Shown here: positions 35,401-45,554 of the stretch, one piece after another
Numbering within the stretch: position 1 is the first letter of the stretch
How the letters are laid out: every line of letters starts with the position of its first letter
NCBI GenBank assembly: GCA_029964075.1
Contig: CM057135.1
Coordinates: 19,246,863-19,310,862 of the forward strand
DNA length: 64,000 bases
Source of the DNA: Patiria pectinifera
Lineage: Eukaryota; Echinodermata; Asteroidea; Valvatida; Asterinidae
Direction: 5' to 3'
Notes under the pieces: generated by a model
Seen by the model: the letters and a program-made list of their open reading frames with translations, nothing else
Databases searched by the model: none
What the model was told of the DNA's origin: nothing
Position numbers and translations under genes: made by a program

Positions 35401-38400
35401 ACCTATGGTCTGAAAGTTTCCTATTCACCTTGCTTCAAACAGACTTTAAATAAAACATACATGAAAATGTGTAAATTACCTGGTGTCCATGTACAACATA
35501 ATGAAGGGGCATACAGGCGTTCATGGAGCATTTGCACTGCTGTCTTGAAGGAAACTCCTTGCTTCATTTGCTCATGGAGCCATGCAACATCACCGGTTGG
35601 AACAGCAGGATGAGTGATGGCAGCACTGACATATGTTGTTTCTGTATCTATGAATTCATAAAAAGATTAAATACACACATGTGGCCGGGAGTGGTGCTAG
35701 TGATTCCAGCAATATGTAATTTGAGGAGATTACTAATTGCATATAAATGTCTAATCTTAAACTAAAACGGAATATTCATGGTGTATCAAAATTTAGGCCC
35801 CCTCTTGAGGTTATTTTCTTGCTATTTGTACTACTCACCATGAACTATAGGGGTCAGGTCTGACTTTGGAATGGCTTTCGCTGCCTTCTTGGCATCCATG
35901 ATCAGCTGGATAGTTGATACAGAATGTGTCACTCCCTGTGTCCTTAAAGAGTTCCATTCTCCATCTGTCACAAACCCTGAAATTACAGTCAGTCAATAAA
36001 CGCATTATTCAAGTATAGTTGTGTATGTTTTGCCTGTTGTCCTCAGTACACACTTTCCTTTTGTTTAAATCAATTAATGGAAAAAGGAGTTTACTCGGAA
36101 GGGGTTCTACATTCTACACTAGGCCTTTGACCACTGTAACCCGGAATCTTCAATATAGTACGTCAGACTGCTTGACATTTTATGAGCAGGCCTTGCATCG
36201 GCAAGATGGCACACAGTGTCATTGAATTTTCTTTGAGGGAGGCAATATTAAGTAAATAGTTTACCGACTACTGTCATCTCAAGCGAAGTCATAGCTAGCC
36301 TCAGATCCACAGCCAACTCCCTGATTTTCTGATCAGTAAGAGTGGCGACTGGCATCACACGCACAGGAAGAGCATATGGCTTCTTCGTCCTTAGTTCATC
36401 AGAGATCATGAAAATTAACAGGTGGGATGCTACTTCTCTGGTGGCCCTTGTAAAACCCACTACGTACGCCCTCATATCTGTTCGGAGGTTACGAAGGTTT
36501 GTTGTGTCACCTACATGCATTGTTTTAGATAACAAAGAAAATAATTGTGTGTGTTAGTATCATGATAATGGGTTCTACCTTTTCTGACTTGATGTACATA
36601 CTGATTGCTTTTTGTCATCTGTAAAATCAAATCTACGGGTGAAACATTTACTCAAAATACTATGTCGTAGGTGGATTTCAATTTCCTCCATAAATGGATT
36701 CCCATGTCTAAAATCAGTCAACTTTTTGTTATTCAAAAAAGTAACAATTCAATGACAAAATGAACTCAAACGTACTGCTTATAAATGAATTAACTTTTGC
36801 GTTCAAAGAAAAAGTTTTTCATTACCAGAGGTTTTAACGAGCTCAGGTATTGGGCTCAGGTTCCCGTTCAGTAAATTTGTGATCAACCCTAATGCAATAT
36901 TTCAGAATTCACTAACAGTAAAACAATACGTTACCACTCTGAATGATATCAGTTATCGACTTTGTGATTTTCTTGTTGGACATCATAAGTGCTGAGCATG
37001 TTTGTGCCTCCCATGCTGCTTCCACCAGAGCACTCTGTGGTACCTTTGGATTTGCCTGTTTTTTTTGTGCACATGCACATGACATGGATGTCAAATACAG
37101 TACATACAATACAGCATGGAACTATTGAAAACTGAAGGAATAAAGGTACATGTATATCGAATGGAATTACCTTTGGTTAAGGTCTTCTTCTCTGACTGCA
37201 ACTTCTCCAGGCACGTGGGAAGATCATTGATGGAAAGATTGTCAATTAACAGTAGCCTCGCCTTATATGCCGCATGCTTGTCATGCAACTCACCCGTTCC
37301 CAGATCAACATCACCTTTCCGCACACATTTATTCAGACAATATGGAAACACAATTTAGGTTATTTATTAATAAGTCAAGTCGTGTTTACAAGCACTGATG
37401 CCCCAATGAGCTGAGCTCTGTTAATCAGCACACTTCGTCAGGTTTTGGTGCAAATTATATCTTGACTTTCTGAATCCAAATTTTATAAATTTCGGAACAA
37501 TCAACCTATGACACTTGCATGGTGACAAAACAATGAAGTGAAACTCAGGTTATATGCCCGGTGGATCATGGATGGACAGACAGATGAACAAAAACATCCA
37601 CACACATACCCCCCGACACCCAGCTTAAAAGACTTTATCAACGGGGCATAACAATGTCAATTTGTTTTGGAGAAAATGGTATTACCACACTGTCAACAAG
37701 GACCAACTCATTGTTCTTGGGGAAAATAAGCAACTGATCTGTCCAAGGTTGTACTTCATGCAGGTACGTATAGACTGCTTTTTCACAAACAATTAACACT
37801 CATCCTGCAGTATATTTAATGAAAATGAAAAAGAAATTGCAAAAAAAAATACCACTTTTACTCTCACGCACTCCCTTGTTGATGTCACAAGCATCTGCCT
37901 TAATCCACCACCTGCCACACGGATTACTTCGGAGTGCCTGTTTCAGCATCTCCACCTAAGACGATATATCAAAAGCTGAATATTCTAATACTTTAATAAT
38001 GTATTGAAATATTAGTAAATAAAACACCCAAAATAGAAAAATGCATGTGTAGTAAAGCATGGTACTTCATGAATGGAGTTGCCAATTAAAACACACACCT
38101 GAATGGAAGCATCTGGAATGAACATCTTTGATTCCATCCGTTTTCGTATAGTTCGTGACGACAAGCCAACAACATTGACTTTTGCCTGTTCAAAAGGAAA
38201 AATAAATAAGCTTTAATACTCATCTCTGGACTGGTATGGTGATAGCACCAAAAAAGCTGGTCATTATTAGTTAGCACACAAGCTCGAGTGTTAAGCATTA
38301 TTTCGCGATGATTAGCACGCGCAAAGCTTAGAACTTTATTTTGCACTGTTCGTAACGGAGCCCAACACATGACACTCACAATACGCAGAGTGCAATAAAA

Positions 38401-39268
38401 AAAACTGGGAGTATGATATGATTTATTATCAGACACTCCAGTTCGAGCATCTGATTGCAGGATTAGTGCGTACTGGAAAATGATATTCAATGTTTGTACA
38501 TGACTGAATTTCAACCCTGTTTGCTCCCCTATGATCCACTCACGTGTGCAGTCTCCAGCCTGTGTCTTTCTGGCCGTGTTGACATCCGGGTGATGTTGTG
38601 AAACTGCCTCTGTATTGGAGAGTCTTCAATACTACCCAAGGCAGTTTGAGACATCCTCTTCTCAGGAGATGAAAGTGGGGTTGATGATGGTAGAGTTGAT
38701 GATGAAGTTGATGGTGTTGCAAATGTCAAATTCTTTGCCTCAACCAAAATGTCTACAGAGTCGGTGTATTTAAACATCGGCCCAGAAAACAAAGAAAGAA
38801 ACCTCTCCCCAAACTGGGCGTACAATGTCTCCAAAAAGACGGCATACGCAGGATGAACCGTTACCTGGTCCATGTACCTCTTATAGAAGAACTGAATGTT
38901 CGTTTCCAAAAGTGGATATGGCATTTTATCCATGTTCATCTTATGTGTTCCTAGCACCTGTGCAAGCTGATATATTGTATTGGGCCTACTTGTGTTCATT
39001 ATGACAGCCATACCCTCCAGTAACTGTTTAACACAGTCACCGGGTACACTATATTCTGGGTGATATGTCTTGAGGCATGTAGAAAATAGGCTTTCCAACA
39101 TCTTCAATGTTTCACTCTGGTGCATTTTTTGAACAGTCTTTTGAAGGTCTTGATGTGTCAAGCATGTGGCATCATCTTCTTCGTAGACAATGTTATAGTG
39201 GTCTTCCGCTGATGCCACTGTTTCAAACTGTGACCTTAATTTTAATACCTCGCAGCGACATGCATTAC
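32454..39268 (-). CDS. Academ-like transposase, multi-exon
   Basis: Exons (minus): 39268-38544, 38185-38099, 37955-37853, 37314-37171, 37055-36935, 36510-36265, 35976-35839, 35647-35480, 35228-34994, 34662-34535, 33442-33284, 33098-32883, 32724-32454. All recognised exons are free of stops and most joins share phase; the joins 37171/37055 and 34535/33442 do not, so a small exon may be missing at each. The stop is at 32,454-32,456. Conserved-looking acidic blocks are KADACDINKG, GDVDLGTGELHD, FVTDGEWNSLRTQG, HDREDHCHLLKRI and HPRGATSDDVEAF. Three of them (ADACD, TDGEW, SDDVE) are candidates for a DDE-type RNase-H-fold triad. The N-terminal part carries ACRCEV. The protein is at least 900 residues. 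I recognise the style from large invertebrate transposon proteins; the Academ name is an inference strengthened by the XPG partner gene. Confidence 0.75.
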
Positions 39269-40680
39269 CTGTTAAGGAATATCAAGTTGACCTTAAGCAT
39301 CTTACAAGGGCTTAGCTTTCTTTTGCACTACACACCAGGAGTAATCATTCATCAATTTTGCCAATATTTGCAAACTGCCACTTCTGTTGAATTTTTTTTT
39401 AATTGGGTGGGGGGGGGGGGGAAGCGTGTCAACAAACAAATTAACCAATCATCATTCATAAACAATGACAAAATACAGTACCTAATGAATACCACTTGAT
39501 GTTACAGAACTTTAGTCTGTATGCAGCTGCTATCAGCAAATAAAATGAGAATGGACTTTTTTCACCTTGTCAAATAAATTTTAAGCAACTTAGGACAAGC
39601 GCATTCCCAAATTAATGTATACTGTACATGTTGTATTGTAAAATTGCACAACAGCTTATCCAGTTAGGTAAGAGCCTTATGTTAGGTGCACAAACCTGAT
39701 CTCGATCCTACAAACTTGGAACAGGATAGCCAAAAGTCATCTTGGTGGTGTACTGGCCATCCTTCCTTCCCCTCTGCTGTGTGGTACAAGGCAACAAAGG
39801 ACACCAAAGATTCTCTCTCCATCTGGGTCCATCCATTTTGTATGAGCTGCTGAGAGATTCATTATCAATATACACATTGTTTTTTTTTAAATTAAGGAGA
39901 ATGTACACAACATTCTATCTCTATGGTAAACAGTTCTGGGCAGTAGATAAATATTTGGTTAAATTACACCAGTGCATTAAAATATTAGCTTTACATACAC
40001 TGTACAATTATAGATAACAAAATATACCCAGTTCAACTTCATTGAGAGATGCAAAAAGGGGTAACTGGGTGGGTGGGTGGGTGGTAGGGGGTTGGTGTAA
40101 AAATCCTTGTACAAACACGCACAAATGACCATTCCATTTTAGAATTTCAACTTTGTTAAGTGCCAATCATCCACAAGTATATTTTAAAAACCATTTTTAT
40201 TTTCCCTTAAAAAACGCGATGATGTACAATGTGTCACATGGTGTTGTGTCACCAGGTGCATGTGTATTACAAAGCACACTTTACCCCTCCCTCCAAAAAT
40301 AAATGAATAAATAAAATAACTAGGAAAAAACAGCAAATACAGCATTTTTTAACAGTTTTTTGCGTGGAAAAGACAACTAATGTTTCTTAAAGGTTGTAAT
40401 GTGTGCAACTATTTTAAACACATTATTATATATCAAGATTTTATATTTAGAGACAACACTTCCAACTTTTGGCTTGACTTGTCTAGAGAAAATGCAATCA
40501 ATTGAATTTTAGAGGTTGATGGTTGTAGATATACCTACTTTCAGAATTTTACCAAGTGCCTATGTTCACCAACCCATATTTGACATTGTCATTTAACGTT
40601 TGCTTATTACCTTATATCCCATACATGTAAATTCTACTAAACATTATTATGTTTGGAAATTTTAGAAACATAATTCTTAC

Positions 40681-40797
40681 TCTTCTGCTTGGATTGCACA
40701 GGCACTTTGATGGTGGTTTACCAGGCGTATGCCCCGTCTCAACATGTGGGCGCCTGCGTCTACTCTCATTCTCTCTACTCATGCTTGATACATGCTG
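40681..40797 (-). CDS. Candidate upstream exon of the transposase gene
   Basis: An acceptor TTGCAG lies before 40,797 and a donor AGA|GTAAGA at 40,681. The peptide includes a possible start (SSMSRENESRRRRPHVETG) and a Cys-containing end (SKCLCNPSRR). It is basic, as expected for an N-terminal DNA-binding or nuclear-localising segment. Its donor phase does not match the next known exon at 39,268, so another exon may intervene. Confidence 0.45.
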
Positions 40798-41936
40798 CAA
40801 GTAAAACAAAATGGAAAGATTTCCATATACGAAGTTCACTCAACACCCTGTGTACAAACCCTATGAGATTGGACTGAAAAATTATAAGTGTTTTCTAAGA
40901 AAATGCTTGTATTTTCTCACTGCTCAAATTGACTTTGATGACATGAAATTGCTATCTGGGGGCTTGTTAGTCAATACAGAGGAAAATTAGTGAACTTCGC
41001 ATATGGTAATCTTGCCGCTGAGGTTTGTAGTAACGTTAAAGCATGGAGGTAGGGCCTACACTAGTCATGCTATTGCTAGCTAGTACTAATAGTAATATTT
41101 ATGATATCCCAGATAACATTAACAATAACATGGATGGAGTTGTACAACTCCCTGATGATCTGACGATCCAATCCACATGATCCAATTCCAAGCCAAGCTG
41201 GGCCAAGGGCATCCTCACACCCACAGCAGAGAGGTACATATAGAATTTACTCGACTCAACTTAGCAACAATCATTAACTCAAAAATAACTCACCAAGCTT
41301 CGTTGAGCATGTTGAGAAGAAAGCTGTAAACGCTTACACACAATATGCACATGTACGTCTCGCTACACGTTTTCACACGGAACCGGTGCTCGCGAGGGGT
41401 CACGTACGTACGTATTCATCAACATCTGCTGCGCGTGCGGTGCAGCGCTGAGTAAATGGCAGAAACCATTTTCTCAAACAAACCCTGGAATAAACTGTCA
41501 AATATCTAGAGGATGTACGGAGCGATTTTTGTGAAACTTCCAGGAACAAAAGATCGATCCTTAAAAATTACGATCAGAGAAAAAAATCAGAGGATGAACG
41601 ATACAATTTTTCAAATTATGTCGATATTTGTACCCGTTTCAGGGGAGATATTTTAATTTCCCACCTAGACACATTTAAAGCAGTTAAGCACGTTGATCCT
41701 GGCATAAATCAATGACAAATGTTCGCTAATGTTTTTACGCATATTTATATAAATTAAGCAATCGTATCAATTGTAATTACTCGTTGAACCTATGCTGTCA
41801 TGTTTTCAATGCTGATAAAGAGAGCATTTCAACTTTTTTTTTTAAACAACGCTCACCTCTTTTAAAAATGGAATGTATCCAAAGAGAATAGTCAGCGATT
41901 TTTTTGTCTGGAATCCAGACCCCCCTTCCGCCCCTG
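40798..41936. promoter_or_regulatory. Terminal region of the 14.4-kb element, probable transposase promoter side
   Basis: There are no exons. A locally GC-richer patch at about 41,340-41,460 (gctgcgcgtgcggtgcagcg) lies upstream of the transposase gene and could hold its promoter. The last 20 bases form the right terminal inverted repeat. The promoter call rests only on position and base composition. Confidence 0.35.
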
Positions 41937-42125
41937 CCCTGCAACTACTTTTATAGACTCTAAGCCCCATAAGCTAGTGTACAACTTCTCTTTGCCATAC
42001 AACAGTGCATAAACTCAATTGACCAATCACAAACAAGGATCCCTTATATGCAAAGTTTGGGTAAATCACAGTGTGCTAGTGTATTTAAAACATACAGTTG
42101 GTGACATTATTCCTATTCCGTCACA
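41937..42125 (-). repeat. 3' LTR, proximal piece (U3 start)
   Basis: It aligns with 56,647-56,835 of the 5' LTR ('caacagtgcataaactcaat', 'acatacagttggtgac', 'cctattccgtcaca'). It ends at TGTGACGG on the minus strand, next to the polypurine tract. Together with 27,022-27,522 it makes one complete LTR. Confidence 0.92.
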
Positions 42126-42141
42126 TAGCCCCCCTCCCAAA
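42126..42141 (-). other. Gypsy polypurine tract
   Basis: The minus strand reads TTTGGGAGGGGGGCTA directly before the LTR start TGTGACGG. It is in the expected place for priming plus-strand DNA synthesis. Confidence 0.75.
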
Positions 42142-42309
42142 GTTTTCAGTCCCTGAAAACCAGTACAAGAAATTTGATAACAGCTTTGGCTAAATATTTT
42201 AGATGAAAATATTTTGCATACAAAATCAGTCAGGTAAATTTATATTCCCATGCACTTCTCCGAACCGTAATTTTGGAAATTCCTAATAAATAATCCGTAC
42301 TTTAACTTA

Positions 42310-42560
42310 ATTTAAGTTTTGTCCTCAACTTTTTAACATGAATATGAAAATATAAACAACTGTATAAAGTTAGTCCTCAAATCTTGACATGAAAATGCAA
42401 ACAATAATCTTCAACTCTTATTTAAATGTTTTGGTCCTCAACTCTTAACATGAATAAATAGCTGAATAAAATAATCCTCAACTCTTAATATAAAGTGTAA
42501 ACAGTCGTATAAATCAGTCCTCAACTCTTCGAATGAAAAAAAAACCCAACTCTTAAAATA
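42310..42560 (+). repeat. Tandem array of about 50-60-bp units in Gypsy 3' region
   Basis: The word 'gtcctcaactcttaacatgaa' or a variant recurs about five times (42,312, 42,374, 42,432, 42,475, 42,517), separated by 'aaacaacygtataaa'-like spacers. It lies between the zinc-finger ORF and the polypurine tract. Confidence 0.7.
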
Positions 42561-42816
42561 ATCTTTAACAAGTAGAAAATATATATTGCTTATAGAAACA
42601 CACCTTTATAAATCTTTAAAACTTACAACAACATTTGTTTCCAAAACTTTATATTTTTTTATTTCATTTTTTTAACTGAGATAAATAAGTTGAACTTAAC
42701 GCCTATAAGCCTTGCATAATTGCACTCTTGCTTGGCAGCTTACGGTAGGTGGAATGTCCGCTTGGTCTCCTCTTGGTGGCAGACGATGTTGTCCCGGTAG
42801 AACGTCGTGGCGATCG

Positions 42817-43518
42817 TCAGTTCAATGCGGTTAGCCGGGGTTTCCGGACTCGCCAGATACCAAGCCCGCCATCCCTCTCGTCGTTGTCCGTTGACGAGTC
42901 CACAGTTACCGGTGGGTCCGCGGTGTAGGCCCGGAGAAGTGTCTTGAGGTTCTTCCCCCCGGTGCGTGGATGCAGCCTTGCAGCTGGCTCCACTTCGGTG
43001 GTCGATTCTGGTGCCTGTCGAGCAGCGGGCTGGATTTCGATTGTGAGCTCCGGAGGGAGAGGTGAGAGTGGAGAGGTAGAGTGGGGGTTTGTTGCCTGCG
43101 GCCTATGGTGGGATGATCCCGACGAGGTCTTACTGCTTGTCCGGTGGTTTTTGCTGATGTGATGATCCCTGGAATCCCTCCGGGTGAATCGCTCCCCGCA
43201 TACTTCACAGCGAAACCTGCACTCTTCCCGGTGACACTCTCTCATGTGTCGGACGAGGTTTGACCTCGTCGTGGTCGTAGTCTCGCACCCTGGGTGTGGG
43301 CAGCGGTGCTCTTGCCGGGACGGGCCTCGGGGTTCTCGTTGCCTGTCTTTTCCCTTGTCTTTGCCTCCTGGCATCCTGCTCTCCTCCGCGCTGTCACAAC
43401 TTATGACTTGCAAAGTTACTGTCGAACCGATCGCTGTCGTCGGAATCGCTGTCGTCGGAACAATTGTAGTCGGAATCGCTGTCGTCGAAATAATTGTAGT
43501 TTGAATCGCTGTCGTCAA
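42817..43518 (-). CDS. Accessory C2H2 zinc-finger ORF of the Gypsy element
   Basis: A 233-codon open frame lies between the integrase end and the 3' LTR, where envelope or accessory genes sit in some Gypsy elements. It begins with a Thr/Ile repeat (TTAIPTT units), then a basic stretch and two fingers: CPHPGCETTTTTRSNLVRHM..CH and CEVCGERFTRRDSRDHHISKNH. A Pro/Glu-rich tail follows. There is no signal peptide or membrane segment, so it is not an envelope. It could bind nucleic acid or be a captured host gene piece. It is open although pol is broken. No upstream splice sites were checked further. Confidence 0.6.
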   Translation of the reverse strand: MTTAIQTTIISTTAIPTTIVPTTAIPTTAIGSTVTLQVISCDSAEESRMPGGKDKGKDRQREPRGPSRQEHRCPHPGCETTTTTRSNLVRHMRECHREECRFRCEVCGERFTRRDSRDHHISKNHRTSSKTSSGSSHHRPQATNPHSTSPLSPLPPELTIEIQPAARQAPESTTEVEPAARLHPRTGGKNLKTLLRAYTADPPVTVDSSTDNDERDGGLGIWRVRKPRLTALN

Positions 43519-44206
43519 AATAATTGTAGTCGGAATATTTCTCTAGAGGCTGAATACGTGCGGGTGAACTGTACGGATAAGTCTGAAGTGGGAACTGTAC
43601 CACATGCACTACGCGCACGCCGTGTGGCGCTGGCATGGCAACGGGGACACGCGCGCTACGTGCAGCGTTACCATACTCTGGTGTCACTAGAGGGCGCTGT
43701 TCGATGATTATTTCTAAACACCACGGCCAATGTGTTTTTCGTTGTAATTTGAAGTTATTCGTAGTCGTTAAGTGGAACTGGGCGTCTTCGTTGTCTGACA
43801 GGATACCTTTGCTGCTTTGGCAGTTTGATGGTGGCTTCTTCCGTTGATTTTGATGCTTTTGTGGGTGTTTCTTGATTGACATCCAATCTATTCTGCACAA
43901 GTTGGCTTGATTCCGTCGCTTTCCCATCATCATATTGCTGAGCTGGCGGTTGGTTGATTCCAGAATCACCCTGCTTTTCCTATTGTAGTAACCCCAGCGA
44001 GGGGAAGGGGTTGGGTGGTGTCTCGTTATCAACTCCGAGGAGGGGAAGTGATCCCGGGTTCCGGGCAAGAAGAAACGAAGAGTCTTGAGACACCGATGTA
44101 TCCCCATATCTACTTGTTTATTGCGAGACTGAGATCCAAGGGACACAAAGTCAACCAACATGCAACAGCGACGAATACAACTTATTAAGATGTGTACGGG
44201 TAACAC
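43394..44206 (-). other. Second open frame overlapping the zinc-finger ORF start
   Basis: A 270-codon frame in another phase reads through the same 30-bp repeat array, encoding acidic SDYNYFDDSD units. The 30-bp unit is a multiple of three, which by itself keeps all three frames open, so protein status is uncertain. The frame ends at 43,394 inside the zinc-finger ORF. Confidence 0.3.
43428..43545 (+). repeat. 30-bp tandem repeat
   Basis: Units of the form gaatcgctgtcgtcgraaya followed by attgtagt(c/t)g recur just under four times. The array lies inside the zinc-finger ORF, giving Thr/Ile repeats in one frame and Asp/Ser/Tyr repeats in another. Confidence 0.85.
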
Positions 44207-44929
44207 CGCGGAAAACCCCCAGAAAGACCCCTACGAGAGAAAAATGCACAAAAACTAGTTCATGAATTTATCCCTCACATACATTTTATGAATACAATTA
44301 CATTTTGATGAAATACACTATTTAAAGTGAGTCACACTTTAACCTTAAATTTATCTCACAAAATACATGTAATAACAGGTCCGGCCGCCAACACTCACCC
44401 AACACTGGAGGGTTTCAGAAAAACCCGTTCCACGGCCGGTGTGCATGTAGGCTAGCAGCCCCCTGCCTGATGTACTATCTAAAAGCCCTGTTTATGCTGC
44501 ATACGAAACAGAAACCTTTTCGTGACACACAGCACAAACCACACAGTGGAACGATTAGGAAAATGTATTACAAATGTATCAATTTTACCTCCCGCTTAGC
44601 CGAGCCAACACAATGCGTGCACAACTGCCAAAAAGCAACGTGTATTCCACGCGCAAAATCATGTGCACTGAAAACGATGAATTGTGACGGTCCTTCCCAA
44701 GCCATAAAGTGTATAATCTTGATCCCCAACAAGTTTGCTATCATGTGATATACAGATGCTCACCAAGATCTCCTCAGAGAGTATTTTATGAAAGGTTTTC
44801 TCACCGAGAGCCATCCAGGTCGAGGCCTAGTCTGTTCCAGCTCATTTGGAAAAGGACCGCTGCAACACAGTAAGACGCAAGGGCGCCCTCCGGCCGATAA
44901 GGCGATAAATAAAATTACACACCCCTACA

Positions 44930-45549
44930 CTATTCATTGCTTGTATTCTTCTCGTTGACGGGTCTTTCTGCTTCTCTAGTCGGCAATTCTGACGGTTCTT
45001 CTGCTGACTCGTTTTCCGGACGAGATCTGGATTTTACCCGCCAGTCCTCAAGACTAGGCTTGTCGTAATGCACGACTTTAGATTTGGAACTTGGCTTTTC
45101 TTGGACGCGGAACGTCACATCACACAGCTATCTGTTACGAGGTAGGGGCCCTTCCACTTGAACTGCAGCTTGGGTGAAAGCCCTTTCTTCCTTGCCAAGT
45201 TGTGTAGCCACACATACATGCCATTTCAGATGTTATTTCCCGCCACATGCTTTATCGTAGTTCCGCTTCTGTCACTGTTGGCTTGCCTTGATGTTCTCTC
45301 TTGCTTTGTCATGGGCTTCACTCAGTTTTTCCCGAAGGTTTTGGACGTAGTCCGTGGTCAGTGGATCCTCTTCCTCTTCTTGTACTTCCGTCAGGGCATT
45401 CAGGTGAAGGGTTATTTCTCGTCCCATCAACATGAAGTAAGGGGACTCTGACGTTTTGTATTGGGCCGCACTACGGTAGGCCATCATGGCTCGTCCCAGT
45501 CTTTCTGATCTGGTTTCACCATGACACTCACCATGTTCACCAAAGTCTC
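44930..45549 (-). pseudogene. Gypsy integrase, C-terminal part
   Basis: After the LINE insertion, coding sequence resumes with LVNMVSVMVKPDQKDWDE, then MAYRSAAQYKTSESPYFMLM, the usual post-catalytic helix region of Ty3/Gypsy integrases. It ends near VQEKPSSKSKVVHYDK. A stop after WDEP breaks the frame at about 45,484, and another change near 45,270 splits it again. Stops at 44,930 close pol. Confidence 0.8.
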
Positions 45550-45554
45550 GTTAA

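Larger units (their letters stand above)
27523..41936 (+). mobile_element. 14.4-kb two-gene DNA transposon, Academ-like (XPG nuclease plus transposase)
   Basis: Left terminus CAGGGGGCGGGGGGCGAAGG; right terminus, read inward on the minus strand, CAGGGGCGGAAGGGGGG. Bordering LTR sequence is duplicated: CCCCGCA at 27,516-27,522 and CCCTGCA at 41,937-41,943 (7 bp, one mismatch; 8 bp if the shared G is counted). The intact 5' LTR reads AGCCCTGCAACT at the same place, so the empty site is visible. Cargo: a plus-strand XPG/EXO1-type nuclease gene and a minus-strand multi-exon transposase-like gene. Pairing of a transposase with an XPG nuclease is described, as I recall, for a lineage of the Academ superfamily. 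Several MITEs lie in its introns. The superfamily call is inference; the termini and empty site are seen directly. Confidence 0.8.

Noticed and set aside
27523..41936. Assembly error joining a host gene region into a Gypsy LTR
   Set aside because: The two half-LTRs are collinear, sum to one LTR, share a short duplication at the break, the inserted ends are inverted CAGGGG termini, and the whole Gypsy is bounded by GTAC on both sides. A misjoin would not give all of these.
43294..43707. Arg/Asn/Cys-rich protein on the plus strand
   Set aside because: It is the antisense reading of the 30-bp repeat and zinc-finger ORF, with no domain content.
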